Assembly: GCA_022376925.1 (NCBI GenBank)
Contig: JAIOJX010000004.1
Coordinates: forward strand, 3,038,001 to 3,102,000
DNA: 64,000 nt
From: Tragulus kanchil
Taxonomy: Eukaryota; Chordata; Mammalia; Artiodactyla; Tragulidae
Reading direction: 5' to 3'
The notes under the pieces were generated by a model. It searched no databases. It was given only the letters and a program-made list of their open reading frames with translations, and was not told the DNA's origin. The translations under genes and the position numbers were made by a program. Positions 20,901 through 32,206 of the stretch are shown piece after piece; positions within the stretch are counted from its first letter, which is position 1, and every line of letters starts with the position of its first letter.

Positions 20901-22044
20901 GAGCTTGGAACATCTTGTGAGGTGTCAGCAAAGGTTTTTGTTAGTATTGTTGTTAATAACAGTCACCATAGAAAACAGCTAGCACTGAATGACCACTTAA
21001 TATCAGCTAAGCACTCCGGCAGCTCTGCTGCCGTGGTTTCTTGTGCTTGCCTGGCAGAACAGAGTCAGTTAGCAGAGGAGAGCAAGGAGTCGTTAGAAAC
21101 CAGGCCCTCAGCAGTTGCAGCAGCCGGCTCATGAGTGGCTCCCTGATGTTGCCATGGCAAACAGCCTTGGCGACGTGGCTGCTGGAGCCTTGATTTCTGG
21201 TCTCAGCCTCTTCTCAGAGAAGTGTGGTACCCAGGACACTGGAGTAGGGGGGTGGGGTGGGGGGCCCTGCCCTAGTTCTTTGGCCCTGAGGATGATCCAG
21301 CTTCCATGCTGCAAGTGACCCCAGATCCCAGCATCCCCTGCTCAGAACGTTTGCAGGCCCACCTTCAATGACCTGCAGAAGCAAGCTCTTTGGTATGGCA
21401 TTCAAGCCCTCAAATGCTTACCTATCTATCCATCCATCCATCTAGTCAGCCAGTACTGTTGACCATGCAACACTGTACCCATTGCCCCAAGAACACAACA
21501 ATATATTACTTTTAACATTGATCCTGGCTAGGTGTTCCTAGGCTGCCCTCCTCTTCAACTGTACCCTTTTAACAGTGATAGTGATGAGAACAGTTAACAG
21601 TTGCTAACCCTTTCAAGAACAGCATTTAATCTCAAAGGAACCCCATGAAGTGGTCCCCACTGTTCAGCCCATTTTACAGTTGGAGAGACTGAGGCTAACT
21701 TCTAGTTTGTGGTGCTGATACTGTCTTGCATTTCCTTCCCTACACCTGGCAACCCCTAGGGCTCCTACCATGAGGTGTCTGTTGCCCTCCCCTTTTCCCA
21801 ACAGCATCCTTCAAGGCCAGCTCAACCGTTGTCTCCCCTAAATTCCCCTCTGAGACGCAACCCCCCCGCCTTTTGCTCTGTGATTCCATAGTCTATGACA
21901 GAATTTGTGTGTTCTATCGTCCTGATTAGTTTATATCTGCCTTTCAAAACAAAGCACACCGGGGAATTGACTATAAAGGGAGAGCTTGGAACATCTTGTG
22001 AGGTGTCAGCAAAGGTTTTTGTTAGTATTGTTGTTAATAACAGT

Positions 22045-22290
22045 CACCATAGAAAACAGCTAGCACTGAATGACCACTTAATATGTGCCAGGTACTAAGC
22101 TAGGGCCTTCAGGTACATTGTCAGCTACCTGGAGAGGTCGGTACAATGACAAACGAAAAAACGAAGACTACAAAATGTTCACTGACTTGGCTCCAGTCAT
22201 TCAGACTTACAGTGGAAAGGGATTTGAGCCTAGGTCTGCCTGGCCTTAGAGCACATGGTTTTAACCAGTGCGGTATGACTGATCTGGCTG
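22045..22290 (-). mobile_element. MIR SINE, antisense
   Basis: TGACCACTTAATATGTGCCA, GGTACTAAGCTAGGGCC and a 5' end near ACATGGTTTTAACCAGTGCG match antisense MIR. Repeated at about 23167-23412. Confidence 0.8.
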
Positions 22291-22559
22291 AGTGCATAAC
22301 AAGGACTGGAACGGGGGTGATAAACAGCAGGAGGAGTCATCTAAACTTGGCCTCAGCTCGGGGGGGCTCTGTGGAAGTGTGTGGATGTGGGAGAGAAGGG
22401 ACAGAGTGCAGGGGGCCAGAGTGGTGTTCCTTTAGCTGAAGAGAGAATTTGCTTTGGGGGAAGATTTGATTTGTATGAGGAACAGACTTCTATTTATTCT
22501 GGGCCCAGGTTTGTCCAAATCCCTGGCCTTCCCTGAAGCCTGGTTAAATGCAAGGCTCT

Positions 22560-22745
22560 GGTCCCAGCCTGTGATAACTTTTATTTATATGTTGATTCTT
22601 TATGTTCTCTCTTCTCTAACCAGTCAGGACCAGAGCTCCCTAAGGAAAGGGATCTTGTCAAGCTGGTTCAGCATCAGATCTCCCACTGCCTTGACAGTGG
22701 CTGGCATACTGTAGGCCCCAATAAATATTTGTCGAATGACTAACT
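22560..22745 (+). mobile_element. L2 LINE 3' end
   Basis: CTCCCTAAGGAAAGGGATCT, GGCTGGCATACTGTAGGCCC and CAATAAATATTTGTCGAATG are the classic L2 3' terminus. Repeated at about 23682-23867. Confidence 0.85.
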
Positions 22746-23984
22746 GGATGGACACATGCTGTCTGACCTTTCAGAAAAGTCACCAACCATTTGCCTGGCG
22801 CCAGAAGCCCCTTCTCTGTGCACGGAGCTAAGGTGTGTGGGTAAGGGTGGCGGTGTAGTGGGTTTCATTCACCTGGCAACCCCTAGGGCTCCTACCATGA
22901 GGTGTCTGTTGCCCTCCCCATTTCAACAGCATCCTTCAAGGCCAGCTCAACCGTTGTCTCCCTAAATTCCTCTGAGACGCAACCCCCCCGCCTTTTGCTC
23001 TGTGATTCCATAGTCTATGACAGAATTTGTGTGTTCTATCGTCCTGATTAGTTTATATCTGCCTTTCAAAACAAAGCACACCGGGGAATTGACTATAAAG
23101 GGAGAGCTTGGAACATCTTGTGAGGTGTCAGCAAAGGTTTTTGTTAGTATTGTTGTTAATAACAGTCACCATAGAAAACAGCTAGCACTGAATGACCACT
23201 TAATATGTGCCAGGTACTAAGCTAGGGCCTTCAGGTACATTGTCAGCTACCTGGAGAGGTCGGTACAATGACAAACGAAAAAACGAAGACTACAAAATGT
23301 TCACTGACTTGGCTCCAGTCATTCAGACTTACAGTGGAAAGGGATTTGAGCCTAGGTCTGCCTGGCCTTAGAGCACATGGTTTTAACCAGTGCGGTATGA
23401 CTGATCTGGCTGAGTGCATAACAAGGACTGGAACGGGGGTGATAAACAGCAGGAGGAGTCATCTAAACTTGGCCTCAGCTCGGGGGGGCTCTGTGGAAGT
23501 GTGTGGATGTGGGAGAGAAGGGACAGAGTGCAGGGGGCCAGAGTGGTGTTCCTTTAGCTGAAGAGAGAATTTGCTTTGGGGGAAGATTTGATTTGTATGA
23601 GGAACAGACTTCTATTTATTCTGGGCCCAGGTTTGTCCAAATCCCTGGCCTTCCCTGAAGCCTGGTTAAATGCAAGGCTCTGGTCCCAGCCTGTGATAAC
23701 TTTTATTTATATGTTGATTCTTTATGTTCTCTCTTCTCTAACCAGTCAGGACCAGAGCTCCCTAAGGAAAGGGATCTTGTCAAGCTGGTTCAGCATCAGA
23801 TCTCCCACTGCCTTGACAGTGGCTGGCATACTGTAGGCCCCAATAAATATTTGTCGAATGACTAACTGGATGGACACATGCTGTCTGACCTTTCAGAAAA
23901 GTCACCAACCATTTGCCTGGCGCCAGAAGCCCCTTCTCTGTGCACGGAGCTAAGGTGTGTGGGTAAGGGTGGCGGTGTAGTGGG

Positions 23985-24930
23985 ATTTTACCAGTCCCCA
24001 CAAGGCACCCACTGCCCCTGTCTCCAAGATAAGCCTTGCACACAAAGGAATCAAAGACAAATATTTTTTGGAACCTCCGGAACTCCCTATCAGAACATAC
24101 CTTCAGCAGGTAGGTCTTTGTGGAATGTTAAACCAAGGGTTAGGAATCCAGTCTGTTACATTGCTCCAGCCCAACTAGGGAGGGGCTCAGAGCTTCAAGA
24201 ATCTACAAACAGGGATTTGGTCAAATGTCCTACACCTTCCAAGGAGACCAAAACCAACACCATGCACTGGGCCTCCTGTTCATTGCCCAGCTGCTTATTC
24301 CAGAGGGTTGGGCAAGCTGGCCTCCACTCTGGAGGAAGAAAGTGGGGAGGAAATTGGAGGAAATTCAGGGAGGTGGAGGTGGGAGGGATCATTCAGGGAC
24401 CCAGGAGTGTACTCTTCAACCCAAGGGGATTGGCTCCAAGCCAGACCCATCATTCGTGGCTCAGAATCGCCTGGAGACGCACATCTGCTCCATAGACAAT
24501 CACCTCTCACCCTTCCCGCCTAGGGCCAATTCACTCCTAGTTTACACACAGTTCTTACAAGCCTGGAGTCCTGTCCACGCCTCAGGACATTAGAAGCCCA
24601 AGCCAGTTCTGTGAGGGTGTGTCCATGCAAGTGTGGGGTAGGGGGTGTGGTTCCACCAGAGGCAGAAACACATGGCCTTAGCACTGAAAGCCACTGGGGC
24701 CTGGGCACGGAGGCCCCTTGTTCTAAATACATTACTGCAAGAAGTACAGCACTAATGCATTGTAGAGACACTGTGTCGTCCCCAAGTAAAGGTATGTTCT
24801 GATTAGTGTTCCCTTTCGAAGGAAGCAAGAAAGTGAAATGTATTTTGGTGTTACTGTCTAAAATAGGAGGTTTATCAAAGCAGGGAAAGTTTCAAAGTGG
24901 TCTATAAGTGCTCTTGTTGTGAGCACACAT
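23985..24930. other. Unique intronic sequence
   Basis: No repeat recognised. A 205-codon frame spans 23878-24495 but starts in the duplicated segment and shows no family signature. No regulatory cluster seen. Confidence 0.5.
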
Positions 24931-24939
24931 TGTTTCTTT

Positions 24940-25276
24940 TTTTTTTTTTTTTTAAAGATTTATTTATTTATTTTTATTTTGGGCGGTGGTCAGGTTGGGG
25001 AGGGAGGGGAGCGGGCGGGCCACTTCTATTGGTCTTTCATTTCTCTGTCTTCATCCGTCTTTGTCCTTTGGCTCCTGCGGGCCTCCCATCGTGGTGGCAT
25101 CTGTCGTTGCAGAGCGCTGGCTCTGGGCGCATGCGCTCCAGAGCTCCGGCTCGGTGATTGGACACATCAGTCCAGCCGCTCCGCGGCACGTGGGATCTTC
25201 CCAGGCCAGGGCTCGAACTGGCACCCCTTGCACTGCAAGGCGGTGTCCTTATCCATTGGACCACCAGGGGAAGCCC
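24940..25276 (-). mobile_element. CHR-type SINE, young long subfamily
   Basis: Full-length, with target-site duplication CACATTGTTTCTT at about 24927 and 25277. CpG core intact. G-rich segment GGTTGGGGAGGGAGGGGAGC next to the A-rich tail. Confidence 0.92.
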
Positions 25277-25389
25277 CACATTGTTTCTTGATAGTGTCGG
25301 ATGAAGGAGGCATTAGTCTAGCCATAAAAGTTTCTTTGAAAGTTGATGCAATCTCCTCACGTGAGAGATTGTCTTTTGGATTTCCAAGG

Positions 25390-25610
25390 CTATGTGGAGT
25401 AGTAGAAAGAGCCTGTGGCGCGTGCTGATTGGCTTCAGGAATCTGTGTAGCCTCGTGATGAGTGAGAACAGACTGTCTGGCTTAAATCTGAGCTTTATGA
25501 CTACTGGCTGCGTGACCCAAGGAGTTAGCCACTCTGTGCTCTAGTTAGCCAGCTCCCAAATGGGAATAATAACGGCTCCTGCCTGCCAGGGTTGGTAGAA
25601 CTAATCAGTA
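25390..25610 (+). mobile_element. MIR SINE
   Basis: CTGGCTTAAATCTGAGC, GACTACTGGCTGCGTGACCC and CCCAAATGGGAATAATAACG follow sense MIR. Confidence 0.75.
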
Positions 25611-25710
25611 GTTCTCAGCCACAAGTGCATATCAGAATCATCAGTGTAGTTTCTTAAAAAATAGTAATTATACGTCTGAGGCTTATCCCAGACTTATTGA
25701 ATGAAGATCT
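25608..25710 (+). mobile_element. MER5-like DNA transposon remnant
   Basis: GTAGTTCTCAGCCACAAGTG, CATATCAGAATCATCAGTG and TAGTTTCTTAAAAAATA resemble MER5-type hAT elements. Judged by eye. Confidence 0.5.
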
Positions 25711-25991
25711 TTGAGAGAAAGCCCTTAAGTGCTTGTGTTTTTTGAATGCTCTTTGTCATAGCCACCCTGCTTTGGTTCTAAACAATTGGATACTATTTGT
25801 AGAGTGTCTGGAACGAACTCTGTGGTCTCCTCCCTCCTCTGTCCTCCCAGCCTTAGCCAAGAGCACAGGGTACGAATGACCCTGAAGCAGATAGAAGGCC
25901 CCTTCATGATGCCTGTGTAAAGCCAAGGTGGCTTCCTTATCTAGCGTTTCTGCTTGATCTTCACATTAATCTCACGTTATAGGCAAGAGGA

Positions 25992-26217
25992 GAGCGTGTG
26001 TGCGTGCTCAGTCGCTTCGGTTGTGGCCGACTCTGAGACCCTGTGGACTGTAGCCCGCCAGGCTCCTCTGTCGGTGGGATTCTCAAGGCAAGAATAGCGG
26101 AGCGGGTTGCCATGCCCTCCTCCAGGGGAACTTCTTGACCCAGGGATCGAACCCACGTCTCTCATGTCTCTTGCACTGGCCGGCAGGTTCTTTTACTACT
26201 AGGGCCACCTGAGCAGT
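25992..26217 (-). mobile_element. Bov-tA-type SINE, full length
   Basis: Plus strand: GTGCTCAGTCGCTTCGGTTG, ACTGTAGCCCGCCAGGCTCC and a head reading CAGGGATCGAACCCACGTCT before GGGCCACCTGAGCAG. Several CpGs are retained. Confidence 0.92.
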
Positions 26218-26347
26218 TTTCCCATTTTACAGGGGGGCAAGCGGAGCCCCAGAGGGTGATTCGATAGGATCCTAAAGTGAATCAGTTTTCAGTTGTCTTT
26301 GCCCCCTTTATCCCTCCACCTGTCCCCCTCAAGCATTGGCCACGCGT

Positions 26348-26350
<3 letters not shown>

Positions 26351-26391
<41 letters not shown>
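26351..26391. repeat. (CA)n microsatellite
   Basis: About 20 CA units, preceded by GCGTGCAA. Probably polymorphic in length. Confidence 0.95.
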
Positions 26392-26394
<3 letters not shown>

Positions 26395-26689
26395 TCTGGG
26401 CAGCACAGGAGGTGGGGATTGTGACGACTGCAAAGGGTGTGGGTTGGAAGAAGGAGAAAGCAGGAAGCCTGAGGGAATGTAGGCCGTCTACAGACACTTG
26501 AAGACTCATCTGCAGGCCGGTGCAGGTTGTCCTGCCAGGCCGTCTGATGGTGTAGAGCTGGAGCTCACTTCCCCTGATGCACAAGTAGTTGACCTCCCAG
26601 CTCTATGGGCCACTTCTGTGGAGAGGACAGGGTTTGACTCTAGTGATAATAGAAGTACTCTTCCAGCTAGTGTAGTGAGGCCTTTGCTG

Positions 26690-26975
26690 TTCCCTCTGCC
26701 AGGAATGCTTTTCCCAGACCCCGTCACCTCCTCAGAGAAGCCTTCCCTGATTCTCTTACACTGTCCACTTTCAATTGCAGTACTGTGTTCTCTTTTCTTT
26801 AAGGTATTTAACTATTCCAGATGTTTTCTTATCTATTACTTTGCACCCCACTGAGTGCCTGTTGCCCCACTAGGACTGGACATGGTCCATCTGCTTCCCA
26901 CTGCACCCCCAGAAGCTAGCCTAGGGCCTGAGGTGTGGTTGGCGTTCACCGCATGTTTCTTGAATAAATGAACTC
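26690..26975 (+). mobile_element. L2 LINE 3' end
   Basis: CCTCTGCCAGGAATGCTTTT, CACCTCCTCAGAGAAGCCTT and GTTTCTTGAATAAATGAACT follow the L2 3' region. Its right part is repeated at about 27935-28110. Confidence 0.85.
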
Positions 26976-27426
26976 TGTTGAGCCTTTCATCGGTACTGGC
27001 CACTGTGCTGAGGTCATTTAACTTTCCCAACAGCCCCAGGAGACAGAGCCCCAAGCTTCAGATGAGGGGCCTGAGGCTCAGAGGGTGAGGGTGGCCCGGG
27101 GGACAAGCTCCCCTGCTGCCCAAGCCACGCACAGGCCCCCTGGGGCCCGATAGCACCCTGCCCCCAAGGAGTCATGCCCCAGTGCCCCGGTGACCTCACG
27201 CCACTGTCTTCCTTGGGTTGGGCAACAGCACCACCCTCTCCCGTGGGTGTCAGGACGGGCACCCATCCAGCAGCACCCAGGCCTCCAGCACTTGCTCTTT
27301 GTCCTGGTGGCCAAGGGAGTGGCTGCCTGGCGTGCAGTTTGTAGACCAGCGCCCAGCAGGAATCTGGCGCTCTCCCACCTCTAGTGGGGAAGGCGGTCCT
27401 CAGGCTAGGCCGTGTAGCCGCTGTCT

Positions 27427-27622
27427 CATGTGTGTGTGCTCAGTCCCTTAAGTCGTGTCTGACTCCTTGTGACCCTGTAGACTGTAGCCCACCAGACTCC
27501 TCCATCCATGGGATTCTCCAGGCAAGGATCCTGGAGTGGGCTGCCATTTCCTTCCCCAGGGGATCTTCCCAACCCAGGGATCGAACCTGCATCTCTTATG
27601 TCTTCTGCACTGGCATCTTCCC
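27427..27622 (-). mobile_element. Bov-tA-type SINE
   Basis: Plus strand: GTGTGCTCAGTCCCTTAAGT, CCATGGGATTCTCCAGGCAA and CAGGGATCGAACCTGCATCT. Repeated at about 28562-28757. Confidence 0.92.
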
Positions 27623-27694
27623 AGAAGCTTGTTTCCCTAGAGGCAAAGTGGGCTCAGATTAGTGGGTCGAGTTGTGGGGAGAGCAGAGTAGGGG

Positions 27695-27895
27695 AGGGCA
27701 GCGGTCCCCAACATTTTTGGCACCACCGACTGGTTTCATGAAAGACAATTTTTCTAGGAACCAATAGGAGTGAGGGAATGGTTTCAGGATGATTTGAGTG
27801 CATTGCATTATTGTGGACTTTATTTCCATTATTATGACATTGGCTCCACCTCAGATCATCAAGGATTAGATCTTGGAGGTAGGGACCACTGGCCT
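27695..27895 (+). mobile_element. Old DNA-transposon-like repeat, unclassified
   Basis: GCGGTCCCCAACATTTTTGG, GGTTTCATGAAAGACAATTT and CCACCTCAGATCATCAAGG are words of a common old mammalian repeat whose name I cannot assign with confidence. Repeated at about 28830-29030. Confidence 0.5.
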
Positions 27896-29229
27896 ATAGA
27901 GAAGGTCCATCTGCTTCCCATTTTGCACCTCCTTTAAGGTATTTAACTATTCCAGATGTTTTCTTATCTATTACTTTGCACCCCACTGAGTGCCTGTTGC
28001 CCCACTAGGACTGGACATGGTCCATCTGCTTCCCACTGCACCCCCAGAAGCTAGCCTAGGGCCTGAGGTGTGGTTGGCGTTCACCGCATGTTTCTTGAAT
28101 AAATGAACTCTGTTGAGCCTTTCATCGGTACTGGCCACTGTGCTGAGGTCATTTAACTTTCCCAACAGCCCCAGGAGACAGAGCCCCAAGCTTCAGATGA
28201 GGGGCCTGAGGCTCAGAGGGTGAGGGTGGCCCGGGGGACAAGCTCCCCTGCTGCCCAAGCCACGCACAGGCCCCCTGGGGCCCGATAGCACCCTGCCCCC
28301 AAGGAGTCATGCCCCAGTGCCCCGGTGACCTCACGCCACTGTCTTCCTTGGGTTGGGCAACAGCACCACCCTCTCCCGTGGGTGTCAGGACGGGCACCCA
28401 TCCAGCAGCACCCAGGCCTCCAGCACTTGCTCTTTGTCCTGGTGGCCAAGGGAGTGGCTGCCTGGCGTGCAGTTTGTAGACCAGCGCCCAGCAGGAATCT
28501 GGCGCTCTCCCACCTCTAGTGGGGAAGGCGGTCCTCAGGCTAGGCCGTGTAGCCGCTGTCTCATGTGTGTGTGCTCAGTCCCTTAAGTCGTGTCTGACTC
28601 CTTGTGACCCTGTAGACTGTAGCCCACCAGACTCCTCCATCCATGGGATTCTCCAGGCAAGGATCCTGGAGTGGGCTGCCATTTCCTTCCCCAGGGGATC
28701 TTCCCAACCCAGGGATCGAACCTGCATCTCTTATGTCTTCTGCACTGGCATCTTCCCAGAAGCTTGTTTCCCTAGAGGCAAAGTGGGCTCAGATTAGTGG
28801 GTCGAGTTGTGGGGAGAGCAGAGTAGGGGAGGGCAGCGGTCCCCAACATTTTTGGCACCACCGACTGGTTTCATGAAAGACAATTTTTCTAGGAACCAAT
28901 AGGAGTGAGGGAATGGTTTCAGGATGATTTGAGTGCATTGCATTATTGTGGACTTTATTTCCATTATTATGACATTGGCTCCACCTCAGATCATCAAGGA
29001 TTAGATCTTGGAGGGTAGGGACCACTGGCCTATAGAATGAGGTCAGAAGCATGAGAGGGAGGAGGGAGATACAGAATCCACCCAGAATGAGAAGAAAGTC
29101 CTCCTTTGCTTAGGTGACCTCATAGTAAAATTTTCAAGGATCCAGTTGTGGGACAGCCAGAGGAGAAGTGTCAGCAGGTTCTAGTGATGGACTCAGCTGG
29201 GGGTCTGGACTTTGAGGGTCTGTGGAAGG

Positions 29230-29425
29230 CAGACCAGAACAGTGATTAAGATTCGAATTCTAAACTGGGGCCTAGGTCCAGAATTTGTTATTTAGCCGCT
29301 GAGTGACTTAGGGCATGTTACTTAATTAGCTTGGGTCTCAGTTTCCTCACCTGTGAAATGGGATGATAGTAAGTACATCAGCGAGTGGCTGAATTGATAT
29401 AACGTCTGAAGAATGTAGCGCAGGG
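29230..29425 (+). mobile_element. MIR SINE
   Basis: AGAACAGTGATTAAGATTCG, GCCGCTGAGTGACTTAGGGC and CTCACCTGTGAAATGGGATG follow sense MIR. Confidence 0.85.
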
Positions 29426-29803
29426 GGTAGAGTGGTTATTTTATATAACAGTGACAATGAGCGAGTGCTTAGTTTGATGACCGATGGATGGCAAAAATGA
29501 GTTACAGAATGCTGATTATCAGCTGACGCCTCTTCCTTTCCCCGTCTGTGTGGCAGTCACTCCCTCCCTCTGTGCAAGAAGCTACAACTGCAGGTTTGAA
29601 CAAGCCCTGCTTCCCATCCTGGGAAAAACAGACCCACAGATGGCCATGGAGGGGGGCCAGTGCAGGAGTGTCCAGGCAGCTCATGCAGTGGAAAGAGTGC
29701 CGAGGGAGGAGCTCGTTGACCAGTGGGGAAGGACGTCCTGGAGAGAGACCATCCTGTCCTAAGGCCCCGCCCGTCCTGTGGTTGGTGAAGGAGCAGAGAG
29801 TGA

Positions 29804-29839
29804 CTGGGGGCGGGGGTGGGGGGGGTGGGGGGGACGGGG
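29804..29839 (+). other. G-quadruplex-prone run
   Basis: Several closely spaced G runs of four or more on the plus strand. Intramolecular G4 folding of the intronic RNA or DNA is plausible. Confidence 0.6.
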
Positions 29840-29998
29840 CATGAGCTCCTTCCCGAGGGTGGAGGCTTTGAGCTGGCTGGATGACTCCTGTGAGAGGGGG
29901 GAACACACAGGATGAGCGAGTGTCTAGAGGAGTCACAAGTAGGAGCCCCAGATGTCCACCCTAGAAGCTAGCAGGACGCTGCTCCGTGGAGTGGAAAG

Positions 29999-32206
29999 GC
30001 CTTGGGGGTGGGGTGCTGAGGTTTTCCCCAAGCCCCACAGGCAGGATGGAATGAGTGCTCTCACCCTGTGGTCTGGGCACCCCTAGGTGTGGAGTTGGGG
30101 TGCAAGACTGGGCCACAGCTTCTCCCCTGCAGCCCTGGCCGAGGTCCTTGTGCCCAGGGAAGCCGACATCTCCAATACAGTGGGGCCATCCCCCCCGCAA
30201 CCAGCGAGTACTTGATGGACAGGGAGAAGGCTTTATAGAAGCTTTATAGAAGAAGCTATCAATAAATTTAATGATGATAGTGACGATTATTGCCATAATT
30301 ATTGTTACTGTTAGTCATCTCACCTCTAGTGTTATCCCTTTTAGCATATTACTGGGACATTCTCACAGCATTTCACAACCTCGCGGCGACTTCCGTCTTA
30401 CAGATGAAGAACCTGAGGCTTGGGGATATTGAAATATCTTAATCAATAAGGTCAATGCTTACCCTCTCAGGTTGAGAGGAATATGGGATTTGCGGCCCCC
30501 CAGTCTGTCTGGTTGAAAAGGGATGGTCTTGGAAAGGGCCCTGAGCCATTTATGTCTGTGCCTTGTCCAGACCAAGTTCCCAGGATTATCTTGAATTCTT
30601 CTTGGAGCAATGATCCCTGGTCTTAATGGAGTTGCAACAACCTTCCATTGTGTGATTTTGCAATAGTTGCAACTCCCCCAGAAAAGGGTAATTTCTATCA
30701 ACTCTTCTTCGAGTGAGGGAAGAGGAAAACCTTGTTTCGAGAAGTTTGTAAGCTGTCCCGGAGATGAGAGTACCATAATGAGGACTGTACTTGGGGTCTT
30801 GAAGAAGGTCTGGAGTCAGGTCCTGCCCGTCCCTCTTCACCGTGTAACTCTGGACGAGTCTGGCCCCCTCTTTGGGCTTGAGTTTCCCCATCTCTGCCAT
30901 GCTGTGACTCATCCTTTTTCTGTCATGGGGCTGTCTTGCTTTTGTAAATTTTGTTTGGGCCAGAACTGCCAGGTACGGGATAGGGCGGGCGGAGGTTGGT
31001 TCCTGGAGACGGATGGAGCTGGGGCCCGTGAGTTCCTTGCATCCAGCGGGCAAAGCCAGTGGCAGGTCCTTAGCTCCCAGGGGCCCCGGCGGGGTGAGGA
31101 CCAGTGTGGGGGGTTCGGGAGTGCCTTGGGGGTGGGGTGCTGAGGTTTTCCCCAAGCCCCACAGGCAGGATGGAATGAGTGCTCTCACCCTGTGGTCTGG
31201 GCACCCCTAGGTGTGGAGTTGGGGTGCAAGACTGGGCCACAGCTTCTCCCCTGCAGCCCTGGCCGAGGTCCTTGTGCCCAGGGAAGCCGACATCTCCAAT
31301 ACAGTGGGGCCATCCCCCCCGCAACCAGCGAGTACTTGATGGACAGGGAGAAGGCTTTATAGAAGCTTTATAGAAGAAGCTATCAATAAATTTAATGATG
31401 ATAGTGACGATTATTGCCATAATTATTGTTACTGTTAGTCATCTCACCTCTAGTGTTATCCCTTTTAGCATATTACTGGGACATTCTCACAGCATTTCAC
31501 AACCTCGCGGCGACTTCCGTCTTACAGATGAAGAACCTGAGGCTTGGGGATATTGAAATATCTTAATCAATAAGGTCAATGCTTACCCTCTCAGGTTGAG
31601 AGGAATATGGGATTTGCGGCCCCCCAGTCTGTCTGGTTGAAAAGGGATGGTCTTGGAAAGGGCCCTGAGCCATTTATGTCTGTGCCTTGTCCAGACCAAG
31701 TTCCCAGGATTATCTTGAATTCTTCTTGGAGCAATGATCCCTGGTCTTAATGGAGTTGCAACAACCTTCCATTGTGTGATTTTGCAATAGTTGCAACTCC
31801 CCCAGAAAAGGGTAATTTCTATCAACTCTTCTTCGAGTGAGGGAAGAGGAAAACCTTGTTTCGAGAAGTTTGTAAGCTGTCCCGGAGATGAGAGTACCAT
31901 AATGAGGACTGTACTTGGGGTCTTGAAGAAGGTCTGGAGTCAGGTCCTGCCCGTCCCTCTTCACCGTGTAACTCTGGACGAGTCTGGCCCCCTCTTTGGG
32001 CTTGAGTTTCCCCATCTCTGCCATGCTGTGACTCATCCTTTTTCTGTCATGGGGCTGTCTTGCTTTTGTAAATTTTGTTTGGGCCAGAACTGCCAGGTAC
32101 GGGATAGGGCGGGCGGAGGTTGGTTCCTGGAGACGGATGGAGCTGGGGGCCCGTGAGTTCCTTGCATCCAGCGGGCAAAGCCAGTGGCAGGTCCTTAGCT
32201 CCCCAG
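29999..32206. repeat. Tandem duplication H, probably an assembly artefact
   Basis: Copy 1 is about 29999-31080 and copy 2 about 31123-32206, offset 1124. Copies differ by single bases in G and C runs only near the end of copy 1 (GGGGCCC against GGGGGCCC; CTCCCAG against CTCCCCAG). An unmatched 42-base G-rich filler separates them. Confidence 0.92.
30255..30430 (-). mobile_element. MIR SINE fragment, antisense
   Basis: GTCTTACAGATGAAGAACCT and GAGGCTTGGGG after GCATTTCACAACCTCGCGG. Repeated at about 31379-31554. Confidence 0.7.

Larger units (their letters stand above)
19928..22084. repeat. Tandem duplication E, probably an assembly artefact
   Basis: Copy 1 is about 19928-21003 and copy 2 about 21016-22084, offset 1081-1088. 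Copy 2 loses six T of a nine-T run and one G within its first 65 bases, so the copies differ in homopolymer length right at the junction. A further difference lies in a C/T run near 20705 and 21785, within a few hundred bases of the end of copy 1. Confidence 0.92.
21743..23984. repeat. Tandem duplication F, chained to E, probably an assembly artefact
   Basis: Copy 1 is about 21743-22862 and copy 2 about 22870-23984, offset 1122-1127. The first 120 bases of copy 2 lose several single bases in C and A runs. Its start lies inside E, so about 20662-21003 exists three times. Confidence 0.92.
26798..29036. repeat. Tandem duplication G, probably an assembly artefact
   Basis: Copy 1 is about 26798-27900 and copy 2 about 27933-29036, offset 1135-1136. 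About 30 bases at the junction (27901-27930) mix words also found at 26882-26910, a scrambled join. A G-run length difference lies 25 bases from the end of copy 1. Confidence 0.92.

Noticed and set aside
24940..25276. tRNA-like A and B boxes that could suggest a tRNA gene
   Set aside because: They belong to SINE heads and are followed by SINE bodies. No cloverleaf with a proper acceptor stem is seen.
30586..31188. 200-codon minus-strand frame
   Set aside because: Runs through a duplication junction and MIR sequence; no recognisable protein family.
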